Below are positions 33,931 through 44,257 of a stretch of 64,000 bases of DNA, in pieces (the first letter of the stretch is position 1; every line of letters begins with the position of its first letter). Source of the stretch: Malania oleifera (lineage: Eukaryota > Streptophyta > Magnoliopsida > Santalales > Ximeniaceae); the NCBI RefSeq assembly GCF_029873635.1, contig NC_080419.1, positions 66,041,323 through 66,105,322 of the forward strand, written 5' to 3'. The notes below the pieces were generated by a model. It was not told where the DNA came from. It made no database searches and saw nothing but the letters and a program-made list of their open reading frames with translations. The translations under genes and the position numbers were made by a program.

Positions 33931-35364
33931 TGACTCTACAAAAAAAGAATTAAAGTGGCTCAGAGAAATGATACAGAACTGGTAGAGCTTATAGGAAAAG
34001 TACAGGATGGTCTGGAGGAAGATTTTAGTATCTCAGATGATGAAACTTTAAGGTTCCATACCAAGTTGTGTGTACCTACCGGTCGTGAGATTAAGAAAGT
34101 GATTCTGAAGGAAGTGCACCAATCCCTGTATATGGTACATCCTGGTAACACTAAAATGTATAGGGATCTTTAGGAGTCTTTTTGGAGGAGTGGAATGAAA
34201 AGAGAGATCGTTGAGTTTGTAGCATAGTGTTTGACATGCTAGCAGGTGAAAGCTGAGTATCAGAGACCAGTGAGGTTATTGCAGCTGCTGTATATTCTTG
34301 AGTGGAAGTGGGAGCATATAGCGATGAATTTTGTTATAGGGTTATCGTCGGCACTACAGAGATAGGATGCCATTTGGGTAGTTGTAGATCAACTTACGAA
34401 GACTACCCATTTCTGCCTATCAGAGTTAATTATTGATTAAGCAGATTGGCAGAATTGTATATATAGGAGATAGTTAGAATGCATGGCGTGCCAGTGTCCA
34501 TAGTTTCAGATCAAGACCCACGATTCACATCTCATTTCTAGAGGAGTTCCCAAGAAGCCATGGGTTCTCAGTTGTTATTTAGCACAACATTTCATCCTCC
34601 GACAGATGGACAGATAGAGAGGATGATACATATATTGGAGGATATGTTGCGTGCATATGTGCTGGACTTTGGAGTCAGTTGGATATGGTATATACCACTA
34701 GTCGAGTTCGTGTATAATAATAGTTATCAGGCGAGCATTGGGATGGCACCACTTGAAGCATTATATGGTAGAAGGTGCTGATCACCATTGTACTGGGATG
34801 AGATTGGGGAAAGACGGATTTTGGGGCAAGAGCTGATAAAGTAGACTTAGGATAAATTCAGACACATCATGGATAGGACAAAGTCGGTAGAAGAGTTATG
34901 CAAATACTCATCGATGAGAGTTAGAGTTTGACACTAGGGATCACTTGTTTTTTAGGGTGGCACTGTTGAAAGGAGTTATGAGATTTGGGAGGAAGGGTAA
35001 ACTAAGCCCTACGTATATTGGACCATTCCAGATTCTTGAAAAAGTTCGTCCAGTTGCCTATAGGTTGGCGTTACCACCAGTTTTGTCTAAAATTCACGAA
35101 GTATTTCATGTCTCTATGTTAAGGAAATACATCCCAGATCCATCTCACGTGATCATATGTGAGGCACTAGAGCTTAGTGATGCTTTCTCTTATAAGGAAA
35201 TGCCAGTGCAAATTTTCGATCAGAAAGAGCAGGAGCAATGCAAGAAAAGCATACCACTAGTAAAAGTTCTATGGTGCAACCATGCAGTATAGAAAGCTTC
35301 TTGGGAATTAGAGGAGTAGATGTGTCAGAGATACCCACATCGGTTTAGTGGGAATCATGGTTAA
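33931..35364 (+). pseudogene. Gypsy element E: integrase with C-terminal tail (broken)
   Basis: The N-terminal zinc domain region is visible as EVHQSLYMVHPGNTKMYRDL (34113-34172) and CLTC. The catalytic core has HFCLSEL, SDQDPRFTSHF near 34505-34540 and TTFHPPTDGQIERMIHILED (34587-34640), with the conserved glutamate in QIER. YNNSYQASIGMAPLEALYGRRC follows. The C-terminal part at 34945-35292 has RFGRKGKLSPTYIGPFQILE and HEVFHVSMLRKYIPDPSHVI. Stops at 34171, 34225, 34240 and 34363 are mostly in glutamine positions. The frame ends at about 35364. Close relative of gypsy A by the shared C-terminal block. Confidence 0.87.
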
Positions 35365-35576
35365 GGTATGTATTTTGATTTAAATACTATATTAATTGGA
35401 AATGGTTTTGGGATGAATTTTCTTTCAATGGTTGTAATCTCTTAGAACCCCTATGTAACCACAGTATTCCTCGGTCATAAGTGAGAGTAATGAATAAAAT
35501 GGTGGTATTTTTCCTTAAGAATGGAAATGTAATGAATGGCAAATTTTAAGGATGAAATTTTATAAGGAGGGGGGAA
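35365..35576 (+). other. 3' untranslated part and polypurine tract of gypsy E
   Basis: Non-coding. It ends in the purine run AAGGAGGGGGGAA (35564-35576), directly before the LTR start TGTAGAGACC. The sentence-like GGATGAAATTTTATAAGGAG around the tract is typical of plant gypsy elements. Confidence 0.75.
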
Positions 35577-35852
35577 TGTAGAGACCTAGGAAATTTTAAA
35601 TAATAATAAAAATAAGGAAAAGAGGAAATTTAGTTTGGGAAGCCCAAACTGTCGACGGTTTCATAAGGGCTGTAGAAAACCGTCGAAGGTTTTCTTTTTA
35701 CTGCGGGCTAGTAATTGGTAAAACAGTAAAAAGGGATGGGCTAAAGCCCAAACCGTAGACGGTTTTGTGAACAGTGCATAAAACTATCGATGACTTTATC
35801 TGCAGTGAGCGTGATAAAGGGATCCCGCGGGTCATTTTCTTATAACAAAACA

Positions 35853-35855
<3 letters not shown>

Positions 35856-35891
<36 letters not shown>
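35856..35891 (+). repeat. CT microsatellite
   Basis: Uninterrupted (CT)n run in the transcribed leader of gypsy LTR E, a position also CT-rich in LTRs A and H. Confidence 0.9.
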
Positions 35892-35894
<3 letters not shown>

Positions 35895-36589
35895 GTAATC
35901 CCACGACTCTCTCTACCTTCTGTCTTCTATTCTGGCTACATTAAAACCTGGATTGATGATCAGGAACCACCACGAGGTTTCTAGGGAGATTCTCTACAAC
36001 CTAGGTGGAGAAGATTTCAGTTTGGGGTTCTGGGGTACCATTTCAAAAGCTAGGTAAGTGGAGCATTTTAGAGTTTTAAAGTTAATTTGGAGTATATTGA
36101 GCTTAGGAAATATTAAATGTTAATATTGTGGAAGTTGCATTGAATAATTTGGGAGAAATGAATTTCAGGCTTTTGAGTTACGAACGCCGAGGAGCATATA
36201 ATTTTGGGGTGTTAGTGGACCTCTCAGTATGCCAAGTAATAGGAATAAATTATAGCAGTCTTTTTGAAAATGGTGGGTTGAGAAATATGAGAAATGGAGT
36301 TATGATATTTTTCTTGAAATTTATGAGAATATGAATATTAATGAAATTTGTGTGGCATACAATTTATATTGAGAAATGTTTAAAACTGGGTTAAATGATT
36401 TACCCTGAGAAATATGAGTTTATGAAATGTGTATTGTTATATAAGATTTGAAATATGGAAAATAATGAAAGTGATATGTATTGAAATATGTATCTTCTGA
36501 GAAATGATGAAATGTGAAATATGAAAATGTTTTATTGAGAAATAATGAATAAACTGAAATGAGATATGAATACGTTATTACGACATGAA

Positions 36590-36870
36590 ATGAGTTGTGA
36601 ATACTAATTTGTGAAAGTTGAATTGAGAATATTGAAAATGTGAATATTGCAATGTTGATACTACAATGAAAATTGAAATGTGAATACTAAAATGAGAATA
36701 TGAGAATGTGAGTATTGCAATGTGAATACTGCAATATATATATTGAAGTGTGAATATGAGAAATGTGAGCATTGCAATGTTAATTCTGCAATATGAATAT
36801 TGAATTGTGAGAATTGAAATGTGAAACTCTGAAATATGTATATTGAAATATGAGTATTGTGATGTGATTG
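36590..36870 (+). repeat. Degenerate AT-rich tandem repeat in LTR E
   Basis: Repeats of words such as GTGAATATTGCAATG, AATATTGAAATGTGA and GAATACTGCAATA at irregular spacing of about 20 bases. Long open frames on the minus strand (36578-37000) are a by-product of this composition. Confidence 0.75.
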
Positions 36871-38237
36871 ATGAAATGCCAATACTGCATAATAATTGTG
36901 GGTATATGGTAATGAAACCCTGATGGATGGAAATGTTAATGAAATGAGTACAGTACCATTGCTTGTGGTGATAGTGCAACCACATGGACTCGTGGAACAT
37001 GTGGCGTGGCAGTCGACTGAGCTGTTTAGAAGAGTTGTTGTGCCCCTTGAGTCTGGATCAGGGTTATTGGCCGACCCGTCGTACTACAGATGCGGAATAT
37101 ATGATATGATATTTTGATCTAACTGGTTTGGCCAACCGCAGTTAGATCTAGCCTTCAGGCTGTGCAACCCTGACCATGAGGGGAAGCATGGTGTGGAGTA
37201 TGGAGTGAGACCTCGACCATGGAGTGAAGCATGGCGTAGCGAATATCATCAAGGCAGTCATGAGTTACAGACGCGGATGTATCGATTACCGAGGATATTC
37301 ATGAGCTAGATGTGAAATGAAAATGGAAATGAAATGGAAATGGAAATGAAATAGATTTGAAATGAAAATGGAAATGGAAGCGAAATGGAAATGGAATGGA
37401 ATTGAAAGGAAAATCGAAATGTGAATGAAATAGCGTGAGTTAATAATATAAATAATTTAAGTGAAGTAAAACACTCCTCCTAAGGGCTTACTCAATTGTA
37501 GCCAAACCTGAGTTAATCGGGCAAGAATACAAACAATATCAGGGTAGAGGGAAGCTACTTGTATGGGTGGGTAAGCTTCCCTATTCTCCGGAACTTTGCT
37601 GATAAACAAGAGTTATGTGCGAATGTTTTTTGAAAATGGAATTAAAAGCTTATGAAAGCTTGTGTTTTATATATATACTTTACTCATAATCATATATATA
37701 TATATATATATATATATGATTTTGAGTAGAAAGTGTATATTTTCTCAGAAGATACTATCACTGAAATGATTATATGTTATGATATAATTAAAATCATACT
37801 ACCACACACTGTAGATAATTTATTTTGTCTTACTGAGACGTGTCTCACCCAATCCTTTAACTATTTTAGGAAATCGAGATAGACTTGGTGATAGAGCTCT
37901 AAGATAGAGGGGAGCTGGTACCCTACATAGACAGGATGAGTGATTGAGCTGGGGATGCTTGATTCCCCTAGAGTATTTTGTATTTCATTTTTGGGAATGC
38001 ATAGACATGTATATACGGATGGTCAGTACTCTGGTATGCGTATTCACTATGGTATGTATACATATAAAATGACTTCTGCTGTTTGGTTTGTTAATATGAA
38101 AGTGACTATGCTCTCGATACCCACTTCGGGTCGGATTATGTTTGTATGGTATTAGAGGTGTTGACATGGCCAATCTGTGGTGATTGATTTATTTTATTTA
38201 CAATGAAAAAAATTGTATGAAAAATTGGGGCGTGACA

Positions 38238-38253
38238 ATATATATTGTGACGC

Positions 38254-38286
<33 letters not shown>

Positions 38287-39081
38287 CTATATGGAAAGAA
38301 ATTTTTTTAAAATGAGAAATATCTTATTTCTTGCATATGTGTTTAAATGGATCCATGGCTCATGCAATTAAAAATGTTATACAAAGTATTGTGTCATGAA
38401 ATTTGTATATATTTTCTAGAGCATTGCATTACTGGTTCGTTGATATATGAAAATGCATGAGAACTAGTTAGATTAGTCTTATGACCAAACCTACACTTGC
38501 TATCATATGCCGCATGCTCTAAACTCTATTTTCTTTGCGGGTCTTGTGTATTGCTTAAACTGTAATGGTTTGAGGATTATTCTGGTCTGACCTTGTTTAT
38601 CATGCTATTTTAATCTTTTATGACCAGTTATATTGTTTCCTTCGTGTGTGCTAAATTACTATAAATTTTAAACACTTGCAAATTTTTATACCCAAATGTT
38701 ATATCAAAAAGGGGAGAATTTATTTTTGAGCTTATATAACTAACAAGGGAAAGTATTTCAAAATGGGGGAAAATTTTTTTTAATGAACAAATATTTTAAC
38801 TTGGCCTAACCCTTTTGTTGATGACAAAAGGTGGAGATTTTCTATGAGCAAAATGTTAACTCTTGTTATGACCAAAAGGGGGAGAGGTTTTCTGAGTTGC
38901 ATGCATGTGTGCTTGTGCTTTATTGTCAAAACTAAATACATATTATTTGAGATGTCTTCTTTTTGTGAATATGCTTCATCTATATAGTTTATTTTCAAAA
39001 TATGCATATTCTTAAGGAGAGTCTTTTCAGGCTTTTCCCATTTTGCTCTTGGGTGTTTGTCATCATCAAAAAAGGGGAGAT
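38238..39081 (+). mobile_element. Copia remnant G: 3' internal end with repeated polypurine tracts
   Basis: After the end of LTR E comes a TA run, then sequence with at least five purine tracts: 38705 (AAAAAGGGGAGAA), 38764 (ATGGGGGAAA), 38824 (ACAAAAGGTGGAGA), 38873 (CAAAAGGGGGAGAGG) and 39068 (AAAAAAGGGGAGA, at the LTR edge). This is the end of a Sirevirus-like element whose coding part is gone. Gypsy E was inserted in it. Confidence 0.7.
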
Positions 39082-39400
39082 TGTTGACTTTTTGAGTCCG
39101 ATCCCTGGTTTTTATAATGACAAACCGCAAGTTACTTCTGTGTGTATTTAGTTCTTGAGTAGGCTTAATATTTTAGCGCACACATATGGAAGAGATGGAA
39201 GTTAGGGGAAACATAAAGACCATATCATCCAGCGTATTCTATGATGAATCAGTGGAGCAAAAGAAGAAGAAGAAGACATTTGTTCTTATTGTAAATGTAT
39301 TTTTTTTTATACTTTAGGTCTGTAATAATGGTCAGTAATACTTGCATCTCATGCATAATATGTTTTTATGCTCAAGAGACCTTAGAATGACCATAGGAAC
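39082..39400 (+). repeat. LTR of copia remnant G, first part
   Basis: TGTTGACTTTTTGAG at 39082, followed by the LTR-head pattern of the family (GGTTTTTATAATGACAAA near 39105; compare 15265 and 41120). It breaks off at about 39400, where gypsy LTR H begins. Confidence 0.72.
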
Positions 39401-41091
39401 TATAGTAACCCAGATAATTATAGAAATTAAATAAAAAGGAAGCAGAGAAAAATAAATTTTCAAAAGGATGCAGCAGGGTCTCGTCGACGAAGGTAGAGCG
39501 CTCATCAACCAATTGCCTACTTGGGCATCTCGGCGAAGACTTGTGTCTCATCGATGAAAAGAAACCAAAAGGGGTCATTTTAAGGCCTAAAATTCGTCGA
39601 TGAGGGTACGAGTTCATTGACAAACTCCTTTCTTGCCTTCGTTGATGAGATGACTTGGCTCGTCGATGAGGCCACGTGTCCAAAGGTTTATAAATAACAT
39701 AAAATCGGGTTTCAGCGAGAGAAATTCTTTTTCTCTCTTTTTTTTTCTATCTCTAACTTGGTTCTCTCAACTTCTCTCTAAATTTCTCACCCCATTTCTC
39801 CCTGTTTCGACGATTAGAAGCCACCACGTTGATCCTAGGGAGATTCTCTGGAAGTCTGCTGGAGTTGATAGTTGGTTTGGCCAACTTGGGTACCATCCCA
39901 AAACCAGAGTAAGTAGATTATTAGGGTATTTTCAATATTACTAGGCTTACTTGAGTTTAGATTTTGTGTTGTATGAAAATATACTAGTGTTTTGTGGAAT
40001 AAATTAGGATGTTATGATTTCAGGATTAGGGTGTTTTTGGGACCCCGCAGACATAGGTTAAGGAGCCCAGGTAAATTATAGTTCAGAAAATTATGAGTAT
40101 GTGGGTTCAGAGAAATATAGTTGATTTATTGGATATATATATATATATATATATGTAATATTTCAAGATTTTGAGGATAGTACGCTGAGGGTGTGGGAGT
40201 GGAATTGAAGGCAAGCCTCTCAGTCACTTAGGTAAGGGAAATATGCTATGCTAGTAGATTCAGAAATATTCTAAGTAGATTATAGTATTTGTTTATTAAA
40301 GTACAGGGTATAAATTATACAGTTTTCCAGATTCTAGAACATAAGTTTTATTAATTGTGTGGCCTGAGTAGATATTTGTTTAGTACAGAGTTTATATGGT
40401 ATTTCAAAATATCATGATTTACAGTGTTTTTGCATTAAAACATGTTTTACTGGTTTTAACAGAATTAAGAATTATAGTGTATATATAAAAAGATGTATCT
40501 TATAGACCGATATTTACCAGACAAATATTTTATAAATAATGTACAGACAAATATTTTACAGTATTTACATAATGCCATGATCTCCAAAACCATAACACTC
40601 AGACATTACAGATTGTTTCAGTTAGTTATTACAATAAGATATTATAGTATTTTCAGATCATATTTATAGTGTTATGGTTATTTTGGAATCATGATGAAAA
40701 TAGTAGAATATCTATAGAAATAGTATATACAACATCAGACCTGAGTGAATCAAGTTATGTTTTGTTAGCAGAGCACGGTACCGTTGCTAGTATAGATCGG
40801 AGTGCAACCACACATCTTAACTAGCGTGTGAATGGTTTCCATCAACTATGCTTGGAGGGATTGCAGACTCCCCAGAAGACTGAGTTGAGGTGGTCGATGT
40901 GATGAGGTAGTTACCAATTCCATTCCTAGGAGAGGTTGCAGTTTGGCTAGACTGAGGATTGGTAGAGTTACAGTTGACTTACCTGGTAGGCCAACCAGGA
41001 TTAAGTCCCGCCTACAGGCCGCACAACCCTGTCATGAGGGGTTAAATCATGACGTAAAGTTTTCCAGGGTAAGCATCTTTGTTTTGTGTAT
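39401..41091 (+). repeat. Gypsy LTR H, right end missing
   Basis: Starts at about 39401 with TATAGTAACCCAGATAATTA, a decayed form of the TGTAGTGACCC head. The U3 at 39475-39670 holds copies of CTCGTCGACGAAG-type units. TATA box at 39687. The leader CTCTCTAAATTTCTCACC and the segment with GAAGCCACCACGTTGATCC resemble LTR A. It is cut at 41092 by copia LTR I. The long minus-strand frame at 38780-39130 and those in 39372-39683 are not genes. Confidence 0.75.
39687..39698 (+). promoter_or_regulatory. TATA box of gypsy LTR H
   Basis: TTTATAAATAAC comes about 25 bases after the last GTCGATGAG unit, the same order of parts as in the copia LTRs. Confidence 0.65.
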
Positions 41092-42836
41092 TGTTGACCT
41101 GATAGGTCATGCCTAGTTTTGATCATGACAAATACTTTTGGTACTGATTGTCGTACTAAGGCCTGCATGCATGTTCACTGTGCACAGGTATTCGGACTTA
41201 AAGACATATTATGATGGCGTGCAGTGTTCGTGCCTATGAATGAAGAAGTTTGTGTTGTATTTGTAATTGCATTTAAAACGCTTCGGGCGATCGAATCTTG
41301 GACAAGTCAACCTGTTGACTTTTGATCGGGCACCCGAACCATTTTGGGCATATCTCCCTTGGGCACCCAAACATGTGTCAGAATGCTTTTCAATTACCCG
41401 GGCACCCGAACCTTCACGTTCATTATGGCCTCGGGTGACCAAATTGGTCATTTCGGTTAACTGAACTTGGAACCGGGCACCCGAACCTACGAACAAAATG
41501 CTACTGACTTTGGTTCAACCAACTGGTCCTCAAATCGGGCACTCAAACCTTTAAATAATGGTTTTGTGACTTAGTCTGTTCGGGCACCCGAACCTCAGGT
41601 CGGCCACCCGAACCTCTTAGGTTAAAATATTTTTAATGATTTTTTAAAAGGGGTAAAATGGATTAATTTCATTAAACTTGTTTTAAACTTTTCTAATTAT
41701 CCCCCTGTAATCTCCAATGGTCAAAAAATCCTCCTTACCTATAAATACCTGTTCATTTGTCATAATTAGCAATGATTAGCAAACTTGATTAGGGTAAAAT
41801 TCTCTCAACATCCAAAACCCTATATTAGTCCATACTACTTCCAAACACTCACATACTCCACTTTCTTTGACATTTTTAAGTGATGTGAGTATCTTTAAAG
41901 CTATTGTGCTTAATCATACTAAGTAGAACTTCACTTGCATTATTGCTTTATTGATTTTTTTTTTTTTGAGAGTTTAGTATTAAAGTTCTTCCACCAATTT
42001 TATTTGATAAATTGTGTGTGGGAAGACTTTGAGGGCTGTGGTTCTTGCATTGTCATTGCAAGATACCCAAGCCTATATTTTTGTGTGCAAAAACCTTTTC
42101 AATAGCTAGTTTTCGAACACTCCATTGTGCTTTGTATATTGAAATATCTTGTTGAGTTTGTTTGAATCAACTTGCTTAGCATATTTGAAACTCTGATATG
42201 ATCTTGTGTGTTATTCACATATTGTGCTTCAAATCTTGCTTTGATATACACTCTAGATCTGGACTAATAATCTATACTTGATTGAGTGTGTAGCCCACAT
42301 TAGAACACTAAGCATATTTACACATCATACATGCTTGCATTGTTGCTTGAGCTGTATTGGTGCACATACCTTCTTGTGTAAGAAGCGTATTTTCGTGTAC
42401 AAATTTTATATCATTTGTTGTATTCCAAGCATGGGCCTGAAGAGGGAGACTAGCCCCGTGGAATAGTCTCAGACTAACTTAGACCTGGTTAGGAAAGCTA
42501 GGTGTGCCATCTTGGTAAGGCGTGTTGGTTGAGGTCAGCTCCTTGCATTGACCTGCGCTTAACCGGTGCTGCTCCACCCGTTAAGTGAGCAGTAGTGGAA
42601 CCCTTGTGCTGGTGTGGTCAAGCCGGGGACGTAAGCAGTATTAGCCAAACCCTGATAACATATTGCATGTATTGTTTACTTTTCTGCACTTTACTTTTAG
42701 TGCACGTGTATGTTTATTTATTGATCGTATAGATTGACCCTAGGTTATGTAATACTGCTGTTAAATCGATTGACCTAGGTGATAATTCTTAAATACCCAA
42801 TTCAACCCCCCTCTTGGGGTTGCACCAAAACTAACA
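41092..42836 (+). repeat. 5' LTR of copia element I
   Basis: TGTTGACC at 41092 to CTAACA at 42836 (1745 bases). The U3 array at 41280-41620 has well preserved units such as TCGGGCACCCGAACC. TATA box at 41738. The U5 shares the block CTGCTCCACCCGTTAAGTGA near 42568. It also shares GAGGGAGACTAGCCC at 42438 with LTR O. The primer site follows. Confidence 0.9.
41738..41749 (+). promoter_or_regulatory. TATA box of LTR I
   Basis: CCTATAAATACC, about 120 bases downstream of the U3 array. Confidence 0.7.
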
Positions 42837-42850
42837 ATTGGTATCAGAGA
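42837..42850 (+). other. Primer binding site of element I
   Basis: ATTGGTATCAGAGA, complementary to the 3' end of initiator Met tRNA, abuts the LTR. Confidence 0.88.
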
Positions 42851-42891
42851 CTCATAACTTAGACATAAATGTCATTTAGTAAAAGATTATG

Positions 42892-44212
42892 ATGGCTCAT
42901 GTTAGTGCATCCCCTTAATGTGAGGGAAGAATTGTCACACTCCCACCAGTATTTTGTGGTGATAACTATGTTGTATGGAAATTCAGAATGATTGTGTATG
43001 TGAAAGCTTTAAATTGAAAATTTTGGAATGTCATTGATCAGGGTGATAGAGTGCCTATTAAATCCATTGGTTGTACTAGTGTTCCTAAATATGAGTATGA
43101 ATTGAATGATCATGATAGGAACTTAGTGCAAATAAATTTTGATGCCTTGAACAACTTGCTGCATGCTTTAGATTCTAATGTTCTTTGTGAGATTATGGCA
43201 TGTAACAGTGCTAAGGAGATATGGGAGGACCTTGAAAGCAGATATGGAGCAATTACGCAGGAAAAGGCGATCACTCCTTGTGATTTAAGCTTTACCAATC
43301 TTGAAGGAGGTAAATCGTGCTTCATAGCTCTAACTAACGATGAGGTAAACCTGTCTCCTTCTATGTTATTAGATAATTCTGGCAATGATTCATGTGATGA
43401 TTTGAATGATGCATCTGATTCTGAATGATCATTCAGAGCATGCCTACTTATGAATAACTGCAAATTGAATATGTTAGAATTCATAAGTCACTTGTTAAAG
43501 TTAACAAAAGATATACTGCTTTGAAGAATAAGTATGAGGCATGCGAGAAAGAATGTGAGTCAAAAGTTCTTGTTGAAAGGGAAAATGATTTTAAAATCAA
43601 AGAGTTAGTAAACAATAATGAAAAATTAGAAAACGAATTGAATGCAGTAAGATCTAAAGCTTCATATGATAATAATAAAGATCTTCTTATTATAGATCTT
43701 GAAAATAAAGCAAACAATATGACTAAGAAATTTATGAAACTTCAAAATGTTTGCAAAGGTCTAGAGAACTTAAAAATTCAAGATCTAGAAAAAGAAAATT
43801 GAAGACCAATCTAAGATCATCCATACATTCACTAGAAGTCAAGAAAATTTTGAAAAACTCTTAGGTTTATAAAAGATGACCTTAGATAAAAAAGGTATAG
43901 GTTTTAATAGAATTTAAAATAGGAAAAGGAAGAACCTATACATGGGGTACTTTGTAAAAGAATTGAAACATTATGCTAGTACCTCTTCTAGTCCATACAC
44001 ACACCACATGTGTCTTATGTAAAAAAAAGCGGCACGTAAAATTTGATTGCCCATTTAAAAGAAAATGTGTGAAACCGAAACGAGTATGGAAAGTCAAAGA
44101 ATCATCGACTCCCAACCCATCAAGAATAAAAGATAGAAAAATGGTATGGGTTGTTAAGAAAATAAACCCCTTGAAATTCAAGGAAGAATTTACTCAAACG
44201 AGAATTACATGA
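42892..44212 (+). pseudogene. Element I gag (internally deleted)
   Basis: ATG at 42892 opens a Sirevirus-type Gag (MAHVSASP, then LPPVFCGDNYVVWKFRM), with early stops near 42916 and 43015. The capsid-like part (NNLLHALDSNVLCEIMACNSAKEIWEDLESRYGA) is cut short at about 43250 and joins a later acidic segment, so the central part and the first zinc knuckle are missing. A coiled-coil-like segment (43521-43800) and the second zinc knuckle CVLCKKKRHVKFDC (about 44006-44050) follow. The basic tail ends at 44212. No protease or later pol text follows, so this is either a second gag-only element or the left part of a larger, deleted one. Confidence 0.8.
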
Positions 44213-44257
44213 TCACATAATTCTTGCTTAGCATTTTGGATTAGCCATAGGGGGTAG
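44213..44257 (+). other. Short link between element I gag and LTR K
   Basis: Holds a purine tract GGGGGTAG just before TGTTGACT at 44258. It could be the end of element I or of the element to which LTR K belonged. Confidence 0.4.

Larger units (their letters stand above)
35577..38237 (+). repeat. 3' LTR of gypsy element E
   Basis: TGTAGAGACC at 35577 to GGGGCGTGACA at 38237 (2661 bases). The U3 at 35645-35800 holds copies of AACTGTCGACGGTT-type units, the second and third being decayed (AACCGTCGAAGGTT, AACCGTAGACGGTT). A CT microsatellite fills 35856-35891, in the leader just downstream. The middle part (36590-36870) is a degenerate repeat of words like GTGAATATTGCAAT, and 37310-37430 repeats AAATGGAAATG. 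A TA run lies at 37690-37718. The text GAGACGTGTCTCACCC at 37835 is shared with the gypsy LTRs A and Q. Confidence 0.85.

Noticed and set aside
33018..35364. Possible caulimovirus (pararetrovirus) insertion
   Set aside because: An integrase with QIER core follows RT/RNase H and the element ends in a polypurine tract and LTR, which marks Ty3/gypsy.
36578..37000. 140-residue minus-strand frame
   Set aside because: By-product of degenerate AT-rich repeats in gypsy LTR E; His/Ile/Tyr repeats only.
38238..38290. Possible centromere or satellite repeat from the long TA runs
   Set aside because: Short simple TA microsatellites only, with no higher-order unit; similar runs occur at many LTR ends here.
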